Shown: positions 46,111-55,882, counted from the stretch's first letter. The stretch is DNA of 64,000 bases from Candidatus Obscuribacterales bacterium (GCA_019745415.1 JAIETF010000057.1:1-64000); one strand, 5' to 3'. A program made the numbers and translations. Notes: generated by a model not told the origin, from the sequence alone.

Positions 46111-48396
46111 GTGACTATGCGTTTCAACGTCAATTTAAAGATCTCGCATAAGGGCTTTATCCTGGTCTTGGTACCGTTGGTCTTTGAATTGGTCTTCTTG
46201 ATTATTTTGTCTGTCTTGTTGCAAAAGGCGGAAGAAGAAGTACAGAGGCAGGTACGTTCCAAAGCGATTATTTCGCAGGCAAACGCTCTATCTAAGCTTT
46301 TCTATGACGCCGGCGTCGCCATGGGCGGCTACTCAATCACTAAGAGCCCTCTCTTTTCCGACCGTTATGACAAAATCGTTCGTCAGATTCCTATGGACTT
46401 GACCGAACTTTCCAATTTGGTTGGCGATAACGACAAGCAACAGCAAATTTTAGTTCGCCTCAAAACAATTACCTCTGATGGTTTGAAGATTTTAGGCGAA
46501 GCCAAGTCAGCGATTGACGATAACAGAGTGGACGTGGCTCAGTTTAGAGCCAGGCACATGTATAAGCAGATCAGGCAACTGGCTGACCAGTTGCAAGATG
46601 AACTCAAGGGTCTCACCGAAGACGAACGTAAAATTGAAAACGAAAGCCCCGAACAGCAGAACCGAAGTCGCACCATGGTTAAGGTCTTCTTGGTGGTGGG
46701 CGTCGTAGTCAACATCGCCATAGCCTTCCTCTTGTTGTATTACTTCCTTAAGAGCATTTCTATTCGTCTCAACACAGTCACGGATAACTCGTTCAGATTG
46801 GCGCGTGGTCAGCGTCTGAATCCGCCTCTCACCGGTGCCGATGAGATTGCCCAGTTGGATGATGCCTTTAGAAGTATGGCCGAGGCTCTCGCTGAAGCCA
46901 GCCGTAAGGAGCGCGCCGTAATTGAAAACGCTGCCGATGTGATCTGTTCAATCGACACAGACGGAAAGTTTGTCGCTATCAACCCGGCATCTTATGAAAG
47001 CTGGGGCTACTATCCTGATGAACTGATGGGGCGGCGCTTCATCGAAGTTATTGTGCAAGAAGATATACCTGAAACTATTAGAGCAGTGCGTTCGGTGCGC
47101 GGTGCCACCGGTAAGGTCTCTTTTGAAAACCGAGTCAGGAAGCGCGATGGCAGTATAGTAACTGTATTGTGGTCGGCAGACTGGTCAGAGAAAGACCGAG
47201 CCCTTTTCTGCGTCGCCCACGATATTACCCAGAGAAAGTTAGCCGAAGAGACTTTGCGTCAGTCGGAAGAGCGTATTAGAAAGATCATCGTGCACATGAT
47301 CGTCGGCTTGCTTATTATCGATAAAGATGGCCGAGTAGAATCGGTGAACCCGAGGTCGGAAGCCATGTTTGCCATGCGCAGCCATGAAATGGTCGGGCGC
47401 CACATAATGTCGCTCTTTGCCGATAGTCGTATCTTTTCGGTAAATGATGCCAACGACCGAGCTGCTTTCATGGAAACTTTGTTCACCAAAGCTAATAACC
47501 GCATCGGTGAATTCGACTGCTTGAACGCTCGCGGTGAAGACTTCCCAGTAGAACTGTCACTTGCCGAGTTTGACTATGGCGACGGTAAGATGCGCTATAT
47601 GCTCAACATCCTTGATGTGTCCGAGAGACGCGAGGTGGAGCGTATGAAGAAAGAGTTCGTTTCCACAGTTTCGCACGAATTGCGTACACCACTGACATCT
47701 ATTCGTGGTTCATTGACCTTGCTTGCCGTCGGTGCCATGGGGCAGTTGCCCGACCAGGTCAAGAAAGTGGTCAGTATCGCCGAACGAAACACCATAAGAC
47801 TGATTGGATTGATCAACGATATTCTCGACATTGAAAAACTGGAAGCCGGCAAGCTTGATATGGTTTTCGAGAATACGCCTCTCACCAACATATTAGAGCG
47901 CTCCGAGCAAGCTGTTTCAGCCTTTGCCTCAAATAACGGCGTCACCCTTGATATGCAGCCGACTAACTTTGTGGTGCATGCCGATGGGGACCGCCTGGTG
48001 CAGGTCATCGTCAACTTGGTTTCTAATGCTGTCAAGTTCTCGCCCAAGGGGGCTGCCGTCACTGTCGTCTGCCGCGAAGAAGAAGGCGGTATGGTGGAAG
48101 TGCAAGTCATAGACCGCGGTCGTGGTATTCCTGAGTCATTCAAGAATCGCTTGTTCCAGCGCTTCCAGCAGGTAGAAGCTTCCGACGCTAAGAAGAAAGG
48201 CGGTACAGGTCTGGGTCTGGCCATCTGTAAAGGTATAGTTGAGCAGCACGGCGGCAGTATCGGGGTTGAGTCGGAAGAGGGCAGGGGCAGTACATTCTGG
48301 TTCCGTGTCCCGAAGGCGCAGGTAATCAATAGTGCGCCGCCATCACCGCCGGCCATTCCATCCGGCGGCGCTATGACCATGAGTATGCAGCAATAA
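46111..48396 (+). CDS. Sensor histidine kinase with two PAS domains
   Basis: 761 residues. Order: membrane helix (FILVLVPLVFELVFLIILSVLL, ~15-36), an extracytoplasmic helical domain (~40-185), second helix (VFLVVGVVVNIAIAFLLLYYFL, ~192-213), HAMP (~214-268), PAS 1 (ERAVIENAADVICSIDTDG, ~275-400), PAS 2 (~405-515), HisKA with the phosphoryl His in SHELRTPLTSIRGS (H522) and HATPase (DRLVQVIVNLVSNAVKF, GTGLGLAICKGIVEQHGG). The start could be ATG 46117. It is followed within 7 bp by a receiver, and two more signalling genes on the same strand. The signal sensed is unknown. Confidence 0.93.
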   Translation: MTMRFNVNLKISHKGFILVLVPLVFELVFLIILSVLLQKAEEEVQRQVRSKAIISQANALSKLFYDAGVAMGGYSITKSPLFSDRYDKIVRQIPMDLTELSNLVGDNDKQQQILVRLKTITSDGLKILGEAKSAIDDNRVDVAQFRARHMYKQIRQLADQLQDELKGLTEDERKIENESPEQQNRSRTMVKVFLVVGVVVNIAIAFLLLYYFLKSISIRLNTVTDNSFRLARGQRLNPPLTGADEIAQLDDAFRSMAEALAEASRKERAVIENAADVICSIDTDGKFVAINPASYESWGYYPDELMGRRFIEVIVQEDIPETIRAVRSVRGATGKVSFENRVRKRDGSIVTVLWSADWSEKDRALFCVAHDITQRKLAEETLRQSEERIRKIIVHMIVGLLIIDKDGRVESVNPRSEAMFAMRSHEMVGRHIMSLFADSRIFSVNDANDRAAFMETLFTKANNRIGEFDCLNARGEDFPVELSLAEFDYGDGKMRYMLNILDVSERREVERMKKEFVSTVSHELRTPLTSIRGSLTLLAVGAMGQLPDQVKKVVSIAERNTIRLIGLINDILDIEKLEAGKLDMVFENTPLTNILERSEQAVSAFASNNGVTLDMQPTNFVVHADGDRLVQVIVNLVSNAVKFSPKGAAVTVVCREEEGGMVEVQVIDRGRGIPESFKNRLFQRFQQVEASDAKKKGGTGLGLAICKGIVEQHGGSIGVESEEGRGSTFWFRVPKAQVINSAPPSPPAIPSGGAMTMSMQQ

Positions 48397-48406
48397 CGAG
48401 GTATTG

Positions 48407-48805
48407 ATGAAGGTTCTCATAATCGACGATGAGGAAGATTTCCGCACGGTCGCCAGTTCTTGTCTTGGTTTGTTGAACGGTGCCGAAGTCTTGGAAGCCG
48501 GAAGCGGACAAGAAGGAATCAAGTTAGCCTGTGATGAGAAGCCCGATGTCATCTTGCTCGACCTTTGCATGCCCGGCATGGATGGTACAAAGACTTTAGA
48601 AAATTTGCGCAAAGAACCGGAAGCCTCGGAAGTGCCGGTCATTTTTTGCACTACCAAGGGTATGTTCGAGCAGTTTGAAGAGATGAAAGCCATGGGTGCC
48701 CTGGCTGTAATCACAAAGCCCTTCGACCCGCTTCGCCTTTATGATCAAATCAATGCAATTTTGACTAATGCTGGAAAACTGCCATGTGCAGAGAATAGTG
48801 AATAA
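48407..48805 (+). CDS. Single-domain response regulator (CheY-like) 1
   Basis: 132 residues (start ATG 48407, GAGG upstream). Receiver fold: DDEED acidic pocket, phosphoacceptor Asp in ILLDLCMPGMDG, Thr in FCTTKG and Lys in VITKPFDP. No output domain, so it must act by protein contact or phosphotransfer. Probably a partner of the preceding histidine kinase. Confidence 0.9.
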   Translation: MKVLIIDDEEDFRTVASSCLGLLNGAEVLEAGSGQEGIKLACDEKPDVILLDLCMPGMDGTKTLENLRKEPEASEVPVIFCTTKGMFEQFEEMKAMGALAVITKPFDPLRLYDQINAILTNAGKLPCAENSE

Positions 48806-48857
48806 GGGTTATTTGTAGCAGACTGGGTATTACTAGATTAGGTGTTTTGGTTTTGGC

Positions 48858-48869
48858 ACGGGATCCCGT
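48858..48869. promoter_or_regulatory. Palindrome ACGGGATCCCGT in the intergenic gap
   Basis: A 12-bp perfect palindrome lies ~24 bp before the ATG at 48893, followed by TTTGG. It could be a regulator site or weak hairpin. The 87-bp gap has no clear promoter otherwise. Confidence 0.3.
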
Positions 48870-48892
48870 TTGGATTGACTAGGAGATAATCA

Positions 48893-49258
48893 ATGAGAGT
48901 TCTCATCATCGATGATGAAGAAGATACACGTCAGATTGCCTGCATGAGTTTAAGCCTGTTAGGTGGTCTTGATGTTATCGAAGCTGAAAATGGACAGGAC
49001 GGCGTCAATAAGGCGGCAGTCGAGCAGCCTGATGTTATTTTGCTCGACATGATGATGCCTATGATGGATGGACCGAGTACTCTGGAAGCCTTGCGCAGTA
49101 ACGAACGCACCCGCAATATACCGGTGATCTTTCTTACCGCCAAAGCTATGACCACTGAGATTGAGCGTCTCAAGCGTATGGGGGCGAGAGGTGTCTTGAC
49201 CAAACCATTTGATCCGACAGTTCTGGCGAATCAAATGAGGGCCATTCTGGAGGGTTAG
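48893..49258 (+). CDS. Single-domain response regulator (CheY-like) 2
   Basis: 121 residues. Good RBS AGGAG. Receiver with DDEEDT, the Asp in ILLDMMMPMMDG, Thr in FLTAKA and Lys in LTKPFDP. It is similar in sequence to the preceding receiver (MRVLIIDDEED), so they probably arose by duplication. Six bases later the HPt-REC-REC-GGDEF gene begins. Confidence 0.9.
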   Translation: MRVLIIDDEEDTRQIACMSLSLLGGLDVIEAENGQDGVNKAAVEQPDVILLDMMMPMMDGPSTLEALRSNERTRNIPVIFLTAKAMTTEIERLKRMGARGVLTKPFDPTVLANQMRAILEG

Positions 49259-49264
49259 GACGGC

Positions 49265-50923
49265 ATGGCCAACTGGCAGGAGACCTTTTCCGAACTGAAG
49301 AGCCAATATGTGCAGCGTTCTACTGACCGGCTGGCTCAGATTATCGAATTGGTAACCAAGCTAATATCCAATCCAATGAATAAAGATCTGGCTCAGCAGC
49401 TCAGTCGCCATTTTCATTGGTTGGCTGGATCCGGCAGTATGTACGGCTTCCAGAAAGTTTCGGCCATGGGGCTGGAAGGTGAAGCTCTCTGTGACCAGAT
49501 TGTGGCCCAGAGCGGTCCTGCCTCGCCAATTGATCTTGAAAAGCTTAAAACTCTACTGCAAGAGCTTTCTACTCAGTTTACAGGCTCTGAAGATTCCGGT
49601 GATACCACCCTTGTTCTCGGCAAGGGAAGAGCGGCTCCGGCTGTAGGTCGGCAGGAAGTCCTCATCGTTGATGAAGATTCGAAAGAAGTTGATTTTCTTA
49701 AGAGGCAGGTGGATGAAGCCGGTCTCGCCTTCCGTTGTGCTCGCTCTTTCGCCACTGCTTTGGCCGAAATTGAAAAGCGTATGCCTGACGGCATGATTCT
49801 TGAAATTCCTTTGCCTGACGGCGATGCCTATGAGCTTGTCGAAAAGATAAGAGCCATGCCGGGCGGCGATGAAATGGCTATTTTGATTGTTTCTAAACAA
49901 ACCGGTTTTTTGGACAAGGTCAGATCGATACACTGTGGTGCTGATGCCCATTTTGAAAAGCCGATTGATATAAAAGCCATGTTTCGCCGGCTCAAATATT
50001 TGCTTGATAAACGCTATCAAGAAACACCGCGCATTCTTTCAGTGGAAGATGATCCCGACCAGGCTGCTTTCATTCGAGCCTTCTTGGAATCGGCTGGCTA
50101 TCAGGTTCGCACCTGTACTGATCCTAAAAACTTCGAGTCATATATGTCGGCTTTTCAGCCCGATTTAGTCTTACTCGATGTTATGTTGCCCGGCATGACA
50201 GGCTATGAGTTAGCTCGTTATATTAGGCAAGACGAAAGGCATGCCACTTTACCTGTGCTTTTCTTGACCACCCAAGGTCAGATAGATGCTCGCATTGAGA
50301 GTGCTCGCGCCGGTGGGGATGATCACTTGGTTAAGCCGGTGCCGCCGGCTCTTTTGCTTAGTTCAGTAAGTTCAAGATTAGAGCGTGCCCGCTTTTTGAA
50401 GACCTTGCTTAGACGCGATGGTTTGACTTCTTTGCTCAACCATACATCTTTCATGGAACAAGCTCAAACTGTGGTGGCTCAGCGCCGACGTCATACCGGC
50501 TTCACCGCCATGATCTTGCTAGATATAGATTATTTCAGATCGATAAACGAAAGACATGGTTATCCGGGCGGCGACAAAGTCTTGGTTGCACTTTCGCTCT
50601 TATTGCGCAAACGTCTGCGGCAGTCTGACATCATCGGTCGCTATGCCGGCGACGAGTTCGGTATCATCGCCGAGGGGCTCGATGAGACTGAAGCCCTGGC
50701 CTTGTCCGGTCGCTTGCTTTCCGACTTCGCTGCCATTCAGCATTCCACCCTTTCTCATTCAGGCTTTTTCGCCACGTGCTCGGCTGGAATTTCGATACTC
50801 GATGCTAAGAATATGACGGTTGAAACTTGGGTGCAGTCTGCCAGCAAAGCTTTGCAACAGGCCAAGAGTGCAGGACGAAATTGTGCTATTGCTTATCATC
50901 CTGAAGCTATCAGTCGGCAATAG
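49265..50923 (+). CDS. HPt-REC-REC-GGDEF signalling protein
   Basis: 552 residues. HPt-like N-terminus with phosphotransfer His in HWLAGSGSMYGF (H51; the usual Lys two after is Ala). REC 1 (about residues 128-240) has Glu180 where the phosphoacceptor Asp should be (ILEIPLPDGD), so it may mimic a constant phosphorylated state. REC 2 (about 255-375) is intact (VLLDVMLPGMTG, KPVPP). The C-terminal GGDEF domain reads AGDEF (461-465) with an inhibitory RxxD site (RQSD) five residues earlier, so cyclic-di-GMP synthesis with feedback control is plausible. It probably takes phosphate from the kinase and receivers upstream. Confidence 0.88.
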   Translation: MANWQETFSELKSQYVQRSTDRLAQIIELVTKLISNPMNKDLAQQLSRHFHWLAGSGSMYGFQKVSAMGLEGEALCDQIVAQSGPASPIDLEKLKTLLQELSTQFTGSEDSGDTTLVLGKGRAAPAVGRQEVLIVDEDSKEVDFLKRQVDEAGLAFRCARSFATALAEIEKRMPDGMILEIPLPDGDAYELVEKIRAMPGGDEMAILIVSKQTGFLDKVRSIHCGADAHFEKPIDIKAMFRRLKYLLDKRYQETPRILSVEDDPDQAAFIRAFLESAGYQVRTCTDPKNFESYMSAFQPDLVLLDVMLPGMTGYELARYIRQDERHATLPVLFLTTQGQIDARIESARAGGDDHLVKPVPPALLLSSVSSRLERARFLKTLLRRDGLTSLLNHTSFMEQAQTVVAQRRRHTGFTAMILLDIDYFRSINERHGYPGGDKVLVALSLLLRKRLRQSDIIGRYAGDEFGIIAEGLDETEALALSGRLLSDFAAIQHSTLSHSGFFATCSAGISILDAKNMTVETWVQSASKALQQAKSAGRNCAIAYHPEAISRQ

Positions 50924-50950
50924 AGCAAGATAATACGAAAGGATCTCAAG

Positions 50951-51955
50951 GTGCCCCCTGGCAATTCTACTGTGATAGCGGTTTTAGGTGCCGGATCGTG
51001 GGGGCTGACCCTGGCTAGTCTTTGGGGGCGCAAGCCTGATTGTTTGGTGCGAGTCTATTGCCGCAACCAAGATAGAGCCAAAAGTTTGGCCTCTAGTCGT
51101 CAGATCGATCGCCCCAGGCAAGAGTCTTTGCCTGAAAATGTGGAGGTCTCAAGCGATCTAGAAGCATGCCTGGCCGGAGCTGATGTCAATGTCTTGGTTT
51201 GTTCTTCGCAGGGAATGCGGGCTTTGACCGAAGCAATGGCTGAGACTGGTCTGGCTTTGCCCGTTTTGGTCAGCGCCGTCAAAGGGCTGGAATTGAAAAG
51301 TCATCTTCGCATGAGCGAGATCATTCAGGCTGCCTTTCCGACGGCGGCCGTGGCGGCGCTATCCGGTCCTAATCTAGCTATGGAAGTTCTCAACGGCTTG
51401 CCTACCGCTTCGGTGGTGGCTTGTCAGGATATCGCTGTTGCCAAGCAATTACGTGAGGTCTTGAGTGCGCCGCGCTTTAGGGTTTATGCCAATGACGACC
51501 TGCCCGGGGTGGAGCTTGGCGGTACCCTCAAGAATGTAATTGCTATTGCTGCCGGTGTTTGCGACGGCTTAGGTTTGGGTGTTAATGCCAAAGCTTCGCT
51601 TTTGACAAGAGGTCTGGCTGAAATGACAAGATTGGCCGTCAGGCTTGGCGCCCGCCCCAATACAATGGCTGGACTGGCAGGCATGGGTGATCTTTTTGCC
51701 ACTTGCGAGAGCAGTCTTTCGCGCAATTACCGCGTAGGCTATGGTTTAGCCCGGGGCAAGAGTCTTGAAACCATTCTGGCTGAACTGGGTCAGGTGGCGG
51801 AAGGGGTGACCACCACCCAGGCTGTTTGTGAACTTTCGATAAGACTCGCACTGGAGCTGCCCATAGCTGAGCAAGTGGAGTCCACACTTAAGGGTATTTC
51901 GACGCCTGAAGAAGCGATCATGGCCCTTTTGTCAAGACCGCTCTCTAGTGAGTAA
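50951..51955 (+). CDS. gpsA: Glycerol-3-phosphate dehydrogenase [NAD(P)+]
   Basis: 334 residues from GTG 50951 (GGATC upstream). N-terminal Rossmann VIAVLGAGSWGLTLASLWG and VLVSAVKGLE, the catalytic Lys region GGTLKNVIAIAAGVCDGLGLG and RNYRVGYGLARG near the C-terminus identify GpsA. It makes sn-glycerol-3-phosphate for phospholipids. Followed by glycosyltransferase and sugar-nucleotide genes on the same strand. Confidence 0.96.
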   Translation: MPPGNSTVIAVLGAGSWGLTLASLWGRKPDCLVRVYCRNQDRAKSLASSRQIDRPRQESLPENVEVSSDLEACLAGADVNVLVCSSQGMRALTEAMAETGLALPVLVSAVKGLELKSHLRMSEIIQAAFPTAAVAALSGPNLAMEVLNGLPTASVVACQDIAVAKQLREVLSAPRFRVYANDDLPGVELGGTLKNVIAIAAGVCDGLGLGVNAKASLLTRGLAEMTRLAVRLGARPNTMAGLAGMGDLFATCESSLSRNYRVGYGLARGKSLETILAELGQVAEGVTTTQAVCELSIRLALELPIAEQVESTLKGISTPEEAIMALLSRPLSSE

Positions 51956-51976
51956 TGCAATAACAAGGGGAACAAA

Positions 51977-53224
51977 GTGCCGAATCGAGTTTTGATGCTT
52001 TCCTGGGAATATCCGCCGCGCATTATCGGTGGTCTGGCTCGAGTTGTCTGGGCCCTTTCGCGTGAATTGGTACTTGCCGGTGTGGAAGTGCATGTGGTCA
52101 CCGCCGATCATCCAGGACAAGCTGAGCATGAAGTGGTTGACGGTGTGCACATACACCGGGTCAAGACCCAAACCGATACCACTCCTGATTTTCTTTCTTG
52201 GGTGAACCGTTTCAATTTCGGGCTTTTGCAGTATGCCATCAAGCTGCATCAACAAGCGCCTTTCGACATCATACATGCCCATGACTGGATGGTAACCGAT
52301 GCTGCTTGGGTGCTCAAGAGCGGCTTTGGCATTCCACTTGTCGCCACCATGCATGCCACCGAAGCCGGCCGTATGCACGGTGTTCATAGCGATTTGCAGC
52401 GTTATATTCACCAGATGGAGTGGCGTCTCACTTTCGAAGCCTGGGAAGTGATAGTCAATTCTCATGCCATGAACGGAGAGTTGCAGTCGCTTTTCGGCTT
52501 GCCGCCTAATAAAATTGCCGTGGTGCCGAACGGCACCGATCCTAGTGTTTTCGATTTTGAATGCGATGTGCGTCCAATCAGAGGACGTTTTGTTTCAGAG
52601 CATCAGCAAATTGTGCTCTATGTCGGACGTATGGTGCGTGAGAAGGGCGTACATGTATTGCTCGAATCTGTACCCCGCGTGATTTCAGAGCGTCCTGGTA
52701 CGCAGTTTCTCTTTGTCGGCACTGGCTACTACTTAGATGATCTGAAGCGCCAGGCAGAAGCTCTTGGTGTTTCGCACCATACCCATTTTCTTGGCTATGT
52801 CGGAGACGAAGAGTTGAAACATCTCTACAAGGCGGCTGACGCTGTCTGTATACCGAGTCTCTATGAGCCTTTCGGCATAGTCGCTCTGGAAGGGATGGCC
52901 GCCCAAGTGCCGGTGGTGACTTCAGATGTGGGTGGTTTGAAAGATTTCGTGGAACATATGGAGACTGGTGTCACCACTTATGCAGGCGATGCCGGTTCGC
53001 TCGCCTGGGGGCTTTTGCAAGTTTTGCGCAACCCCGAATTGGCCGACAAACTGCGCGAAACAGCCTATGACAAAGTGCAGCACATCTACAACTGGAAAGT
53101 GATTGCGCGGCGCACTCGCGAGGTCTACCAGAAAGTTTTGAACGAGTCGGAGATGGTCAAGGCCGAGCGTTCAGTCATGGTTTCTGAGAAAGAAAAAACT
53201 GCTAGCAGTGGCAAGGGGAGGTAG
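51977..53224 (+). CDS. Family 4 glycosyltransferase, starch-synthase-like
   Basis: 415 residues from GTG 51977 (AGGGGAA upstream). GT-B fold: LMLSWEYPPRIIGGLARVVWAL, the acceptor-side region DIIHAHDWMVTDAAW, and a C-terminal GT4 block VLYVGRMVREKGVHVLLES with E-x7-E SLYEPFGIVALEGM. This type synthesises alpha-linked glucans or exopolysaccharide. It lies 22 bp after gpsA and 4 bp before the nucleotidyltransferase fusion, so joint action in polysaccharide synthesis is likely. Confidence 0.9.
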   Translation: MPNRVLMLSWEYPPRIIGGLARVVWALSRELVLAGVEVHVVTADHPGQAEHEVVDGVHIHRVKTQTDTTPDFLSWVNRFNFGLLQYAIKLHQQAPFDIIHAHDWMVTDAAWVLKSGFGIPLVATMHATEAGRMHGVHSDLQRYIHQMEWRLTFEAWEVIVNSHAMNGELQSLFGLPPNKIAVVPNGTDPSVFDFECDVRPIRGRFVSEHQQIVLYVGRMVREKGVHVLLESVPRVISERPGTQFLFVGTGYYLDDLKRQAEALGVSHHTHFLGYVGDEELKHLYKAADAVCIPSLYEPFGIVALEGMAAQVPVVTSDVGGLKDFVEHMETGVTTYAGDAGSLAWGLLQVLRNPELADKLRETAYDKVQHIYNWKVIARRTREVYQKVLNESEMVKAERSVMVSEKEKTASSGKGR

Positions 53225-53228
53225 TTAG

Positions 53229-55796
53229 ATGAAAGCTGTTATCATGGCCGGCGGCTCCGGCACGAGATTGCGCCCGCTCACTTGCAATCTGCCCAAGCCC
53301 ATGGTGCCTGTGGCTGGTAAGCCTATGTCTGAGCACATAGTCAATTTGCTGAAAAGGCATGGCTTTGATGACATTGTTTTCACTCTGCATTATTTGCCCG
53401 ATGCCATTCGTGATTATTTCGGCGACGGTTCCGATTTCGGCTGCAAAATAAGTTATTCGGTGGAAGAAGGTAAACCTCTTGGTACAGCCGGCTGTGTCAA
53501 GGCTATTCAAGACCACCTCGATAGCACTTTCATCGTTATCTCAGGCGACAGTCTTACCGACATGGACTTAGGCAAGGCGCTTGAATTTCACAAAGAGAAG
53601 AAGTCGAAAGCCACTTTGGTGCTGAAAAGAGTAGAGAATCCCCTAGAGTATGGCGTCGTCATCACCGATAACGAAGGTCGTATTCAGCGTTTTGTGGAAA
53701 AACCAGGCGCTTCTGAAATATTTTCAGATACAGTCAATACCGGCACCTACATACTTGAGCCCGAAGTGATGCTCTATGTAGTCATGGGACGTGAACAAGA
53801 TTTCTCCAACGATCTATTCCCTCTTTTGCTTTTGCGCAACGAGCCTATGTATGGTTATGTGGCCGACGGCTACTGGTGTGATATCGGTAACCTGGCGGTT
53901 TATCGGCAGGCCCACCGCGATGTGCTTGATGGTTTGGTCAATATCAATCTCGACCTGCCTCAGATCGAGCCTGGTGTCTTTGTCGGACATGGTTCTCAAA
54001 TTGATGCTTCGGTGCAGTTGGAAGGCCCGGTTATGATTGGCAAGAACTGTCGCATCGGCAGAGAAACCGTCATATCTAAGCATAGTGTCATAGGCGACAA
54101 TGTCGTCATTCAAGAGAAAGCTTCGCTCAAGCAGCCGGTGATCTGGTCTAACGCTTATGTGGGCAGCAATGCCCAATTGAGAGCATGCGTCGTTTGTAAT
54201 AATTCCACTATTCACAATTCGGCCGAGTTGTTGGAAGGTGCCATCATCGGCAATAACTCAGTAGTCGGCCAAGAGGCTACAGTCAATCCTGATGTGCGCA
54301 TTTGGCCTGACAAAAACATAGACAGTGGCGCCAAAGTGCTCGAGTCTGTTATTTGGGGCACGCGCGCGCCGCGCACCTTATTTGGTGCCCATGGTGTGCG
54401 AGGTCTGGCCAACGTCGACATTACCCCCGAATTTGCCGTCAATCTGGCGGCCGCTTACGGAGCCACTCTCAAAGGTGGGCCGGTATTGGTCAGCCGCGAT
54501 TACTGGAAAGTTTCTCAGATGATCAGTCGCGCCATCGTCTCCGGTCTAGCTTCGGTCGGCATCGAAGTGCAGAACCTGGAATCGATGCCTCTGCCTATTT
54601 CTCGCTATTATGTCAAAACCCAGCGTGCAGCCGGTTTGATTCATGTGCGTGTTTCGCAACGTGAAATAGACAAGATCACAATTGAGTTTTTCGACAGCCA
54701 GGGTGTAGCAATAACCAAGTCGATGGAACGCAAAATCGAAACTACTTTCTTCAAAGAAGATTTCCCTCGTTGCGCCCCTTCCGATGTAGGCAGTATCTCA
54801 TTCCCAAGCCGTGTGCGTGAATATTATGTCGACGAGTTTCTCAACCACGTCAAAGGTCAAGTCTTTGAAGAAGACAAGGTTCCTTTCTGTATCGTGCCCG
54901 GCTCGAATTACACCAGAAAGACCAAGCTTGGTGCTCTTTCCACCCATGCCCCCAAAGTAGTAATCGACTATGCCATGGCCGAAACCGGTGTGCTTTTGCC
55001 CGACTTGCTCGGTCAACTGGGCATCGAGACTGTCGTGCTCAACTCTTCAATTCGCAATTCGCCGCCCCGCCAAGAGGAACGCATCTCGATGCGAAAGCAG
55101 TTGGCTGATGTGGTCAAGGCTTTGGGCGCAGACTTGGGTGTGCAAATTGGTCGAAACGGTGAACAGATGACCCTGGTCGATGAAGCCGGTCAGATTATCA
55201 GGGGTGAGCTTCTGTTAGCTACTGTAGCCGACATTATATTGCGCGATAAGCCCGGTCGTTCAATAGTCGTGCCGGTTAACGCCAGCTCGGTGATTGAGCG
55301 CATCGCCAGCCGCTATGGCTGTAGTGTTGTGCGCTGCAAGGCTTCTGAGACCGAAATCGGCAGCACCACGGCTAAGCTGGAAGAAGCTGTTTTGGGCGGT
55401 AGCGCCAACGGCTGCTTCATCTTCCCTGAATTCCAGAACGGCTATGACGCCATGTTCGCCGTGGGACAAGTGCTTGAGCATTTGACCTATCAGGGACGCA
55501 CTTTGCAGCAAGCCGTAGCTGAACTGCCACCGCTTTATTATCAGGTGGATTCGGTGCATTGTCCGTGGGAAAGAAAAGGTCGGGTGATGAGGCTTTTGGT
55601 GGAGAAGCACCAAGATAGACCAATGGAGCTTCTGGACGGCGTCAAGATTCAGACCCGCCCGGATCACTGGATCTTGGTCTTGCCTGATGCCGTTGAGCCG
55701 CTGGTCCACGTCTATGCCGACGGTTCCAATTTGCAGAATACTTCGGCCGATCTAAACGAATATACTCAGCTTGTCAGGTATTTGCAGAAAGCCTGA
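53229..55796 (+). CDS. Nucleotidyltransferase / left-handed beta-helix / phosphomannomutase-like fusion
   Basis: 855 residues. An N-terminal NTP-transferase (MKAVIMAGGSGTRLRPLT, ~1-235) is followed by left-handed beta-helix hexapeptides (~250-370, VMIGKNCRIGRETVISKHSVI) and a C-terminal phosphohexomutase-like part (FGAHGVRGLANVDITPEF, about 380 on). The mutase domain lacks the TASHNP phosphoserine motif. In its place is GLIHVRVSQREIDKITIEFFDSQG, as in long cyanobacterial homologues. So the transferase should make a GDP- or UDP-sugar, while the mutase half may be regulatory or use another acceptor. Sugar not determined. The organism inference rests partly on this gene. Confidence 0.88.
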   Translation: MKAVIMAGGSGTRLRPLTCNLPKPMVPVAGKPMSEHIVNLLKRHGFDDIVFTLHYLPDAIRDYFGDGSDFGCKISYSVEEGKPLGTAGCVKAIQDHLDSTFIVISGDSLTDMDLGKALEFHKEKKSKATLVLKRVENPLEYGVVITDNEGRIQRFVEKPGASEIFSDTVNTGTYILEPEVMLYVVMGREQDFSNDLFPLLLLRNEPMYGYVADGYWCDIGNLAVYRQAHRDVLDGLVNINLDLPQIEPGVFVGHGSQIDASVQLEGPVMIGKNCRIGRETVISKHSVIGDNVVIQEKASLKQPVIWSNAYVGSNAQLRACVVCNNSTIHNSAELLEGAIIGNNSVVGQEATVNPDVRIWPDKNIDSGAKVLESVIWGTRAPRTLFGAHGVRGLANVDITPEFAVNLAAAYGATLKGGPVLVSRDYWKVSQMISRAIVSGLASVGIEVQNLESMPLPISRYYVKTQRAAGLIHVRVSQREIDKITIEFFDSQGVAITKSMERKIETTFFKEDFPRCAPSDVGSISFPSRVREYYVDEFLNHVKGQVFEEDKVPFCIVPGSNYTRKTKLGALSTHAPKVVIDYAMAETGVLLPDLLGQLGIETVVLNSSIRNSPPRQEERISMRKQLADVVKALGADLGVQIGRNGEQMTLVDEAGQIIRGELLLATVADIILRDKPGRSIVVPVNASSVIERIASRYGCSVVRCKASETEIGSTTAKLEEAVLGGSANGCFIFPEFQNGYDAMFAVGQVLEHLTYQGRTLQQAVAELPPLYYQVDSVHCPWERKGRVMRLLVEKHQDRPMELLDGVKIQTRPDHWILVLPDAVEPLVHVYADGSNLQNTSADLNEYTQLVRYLQKA

Positions 55797-55882
55797 TCTT
55801 TCAATATAGTCGTTTTAGAGTGCATCTAAATGGGCATAGCCTTAAAGCAGGCTGGCGCTAGCGGAACGGGAGTATTGGAAGA

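Noticed and set aside
49265-50923. Calling the AGDEF domain inactive
   Set aside because: AGDEF variants have been reported as active and the I-site is intact, so loss of activity is not claimed.
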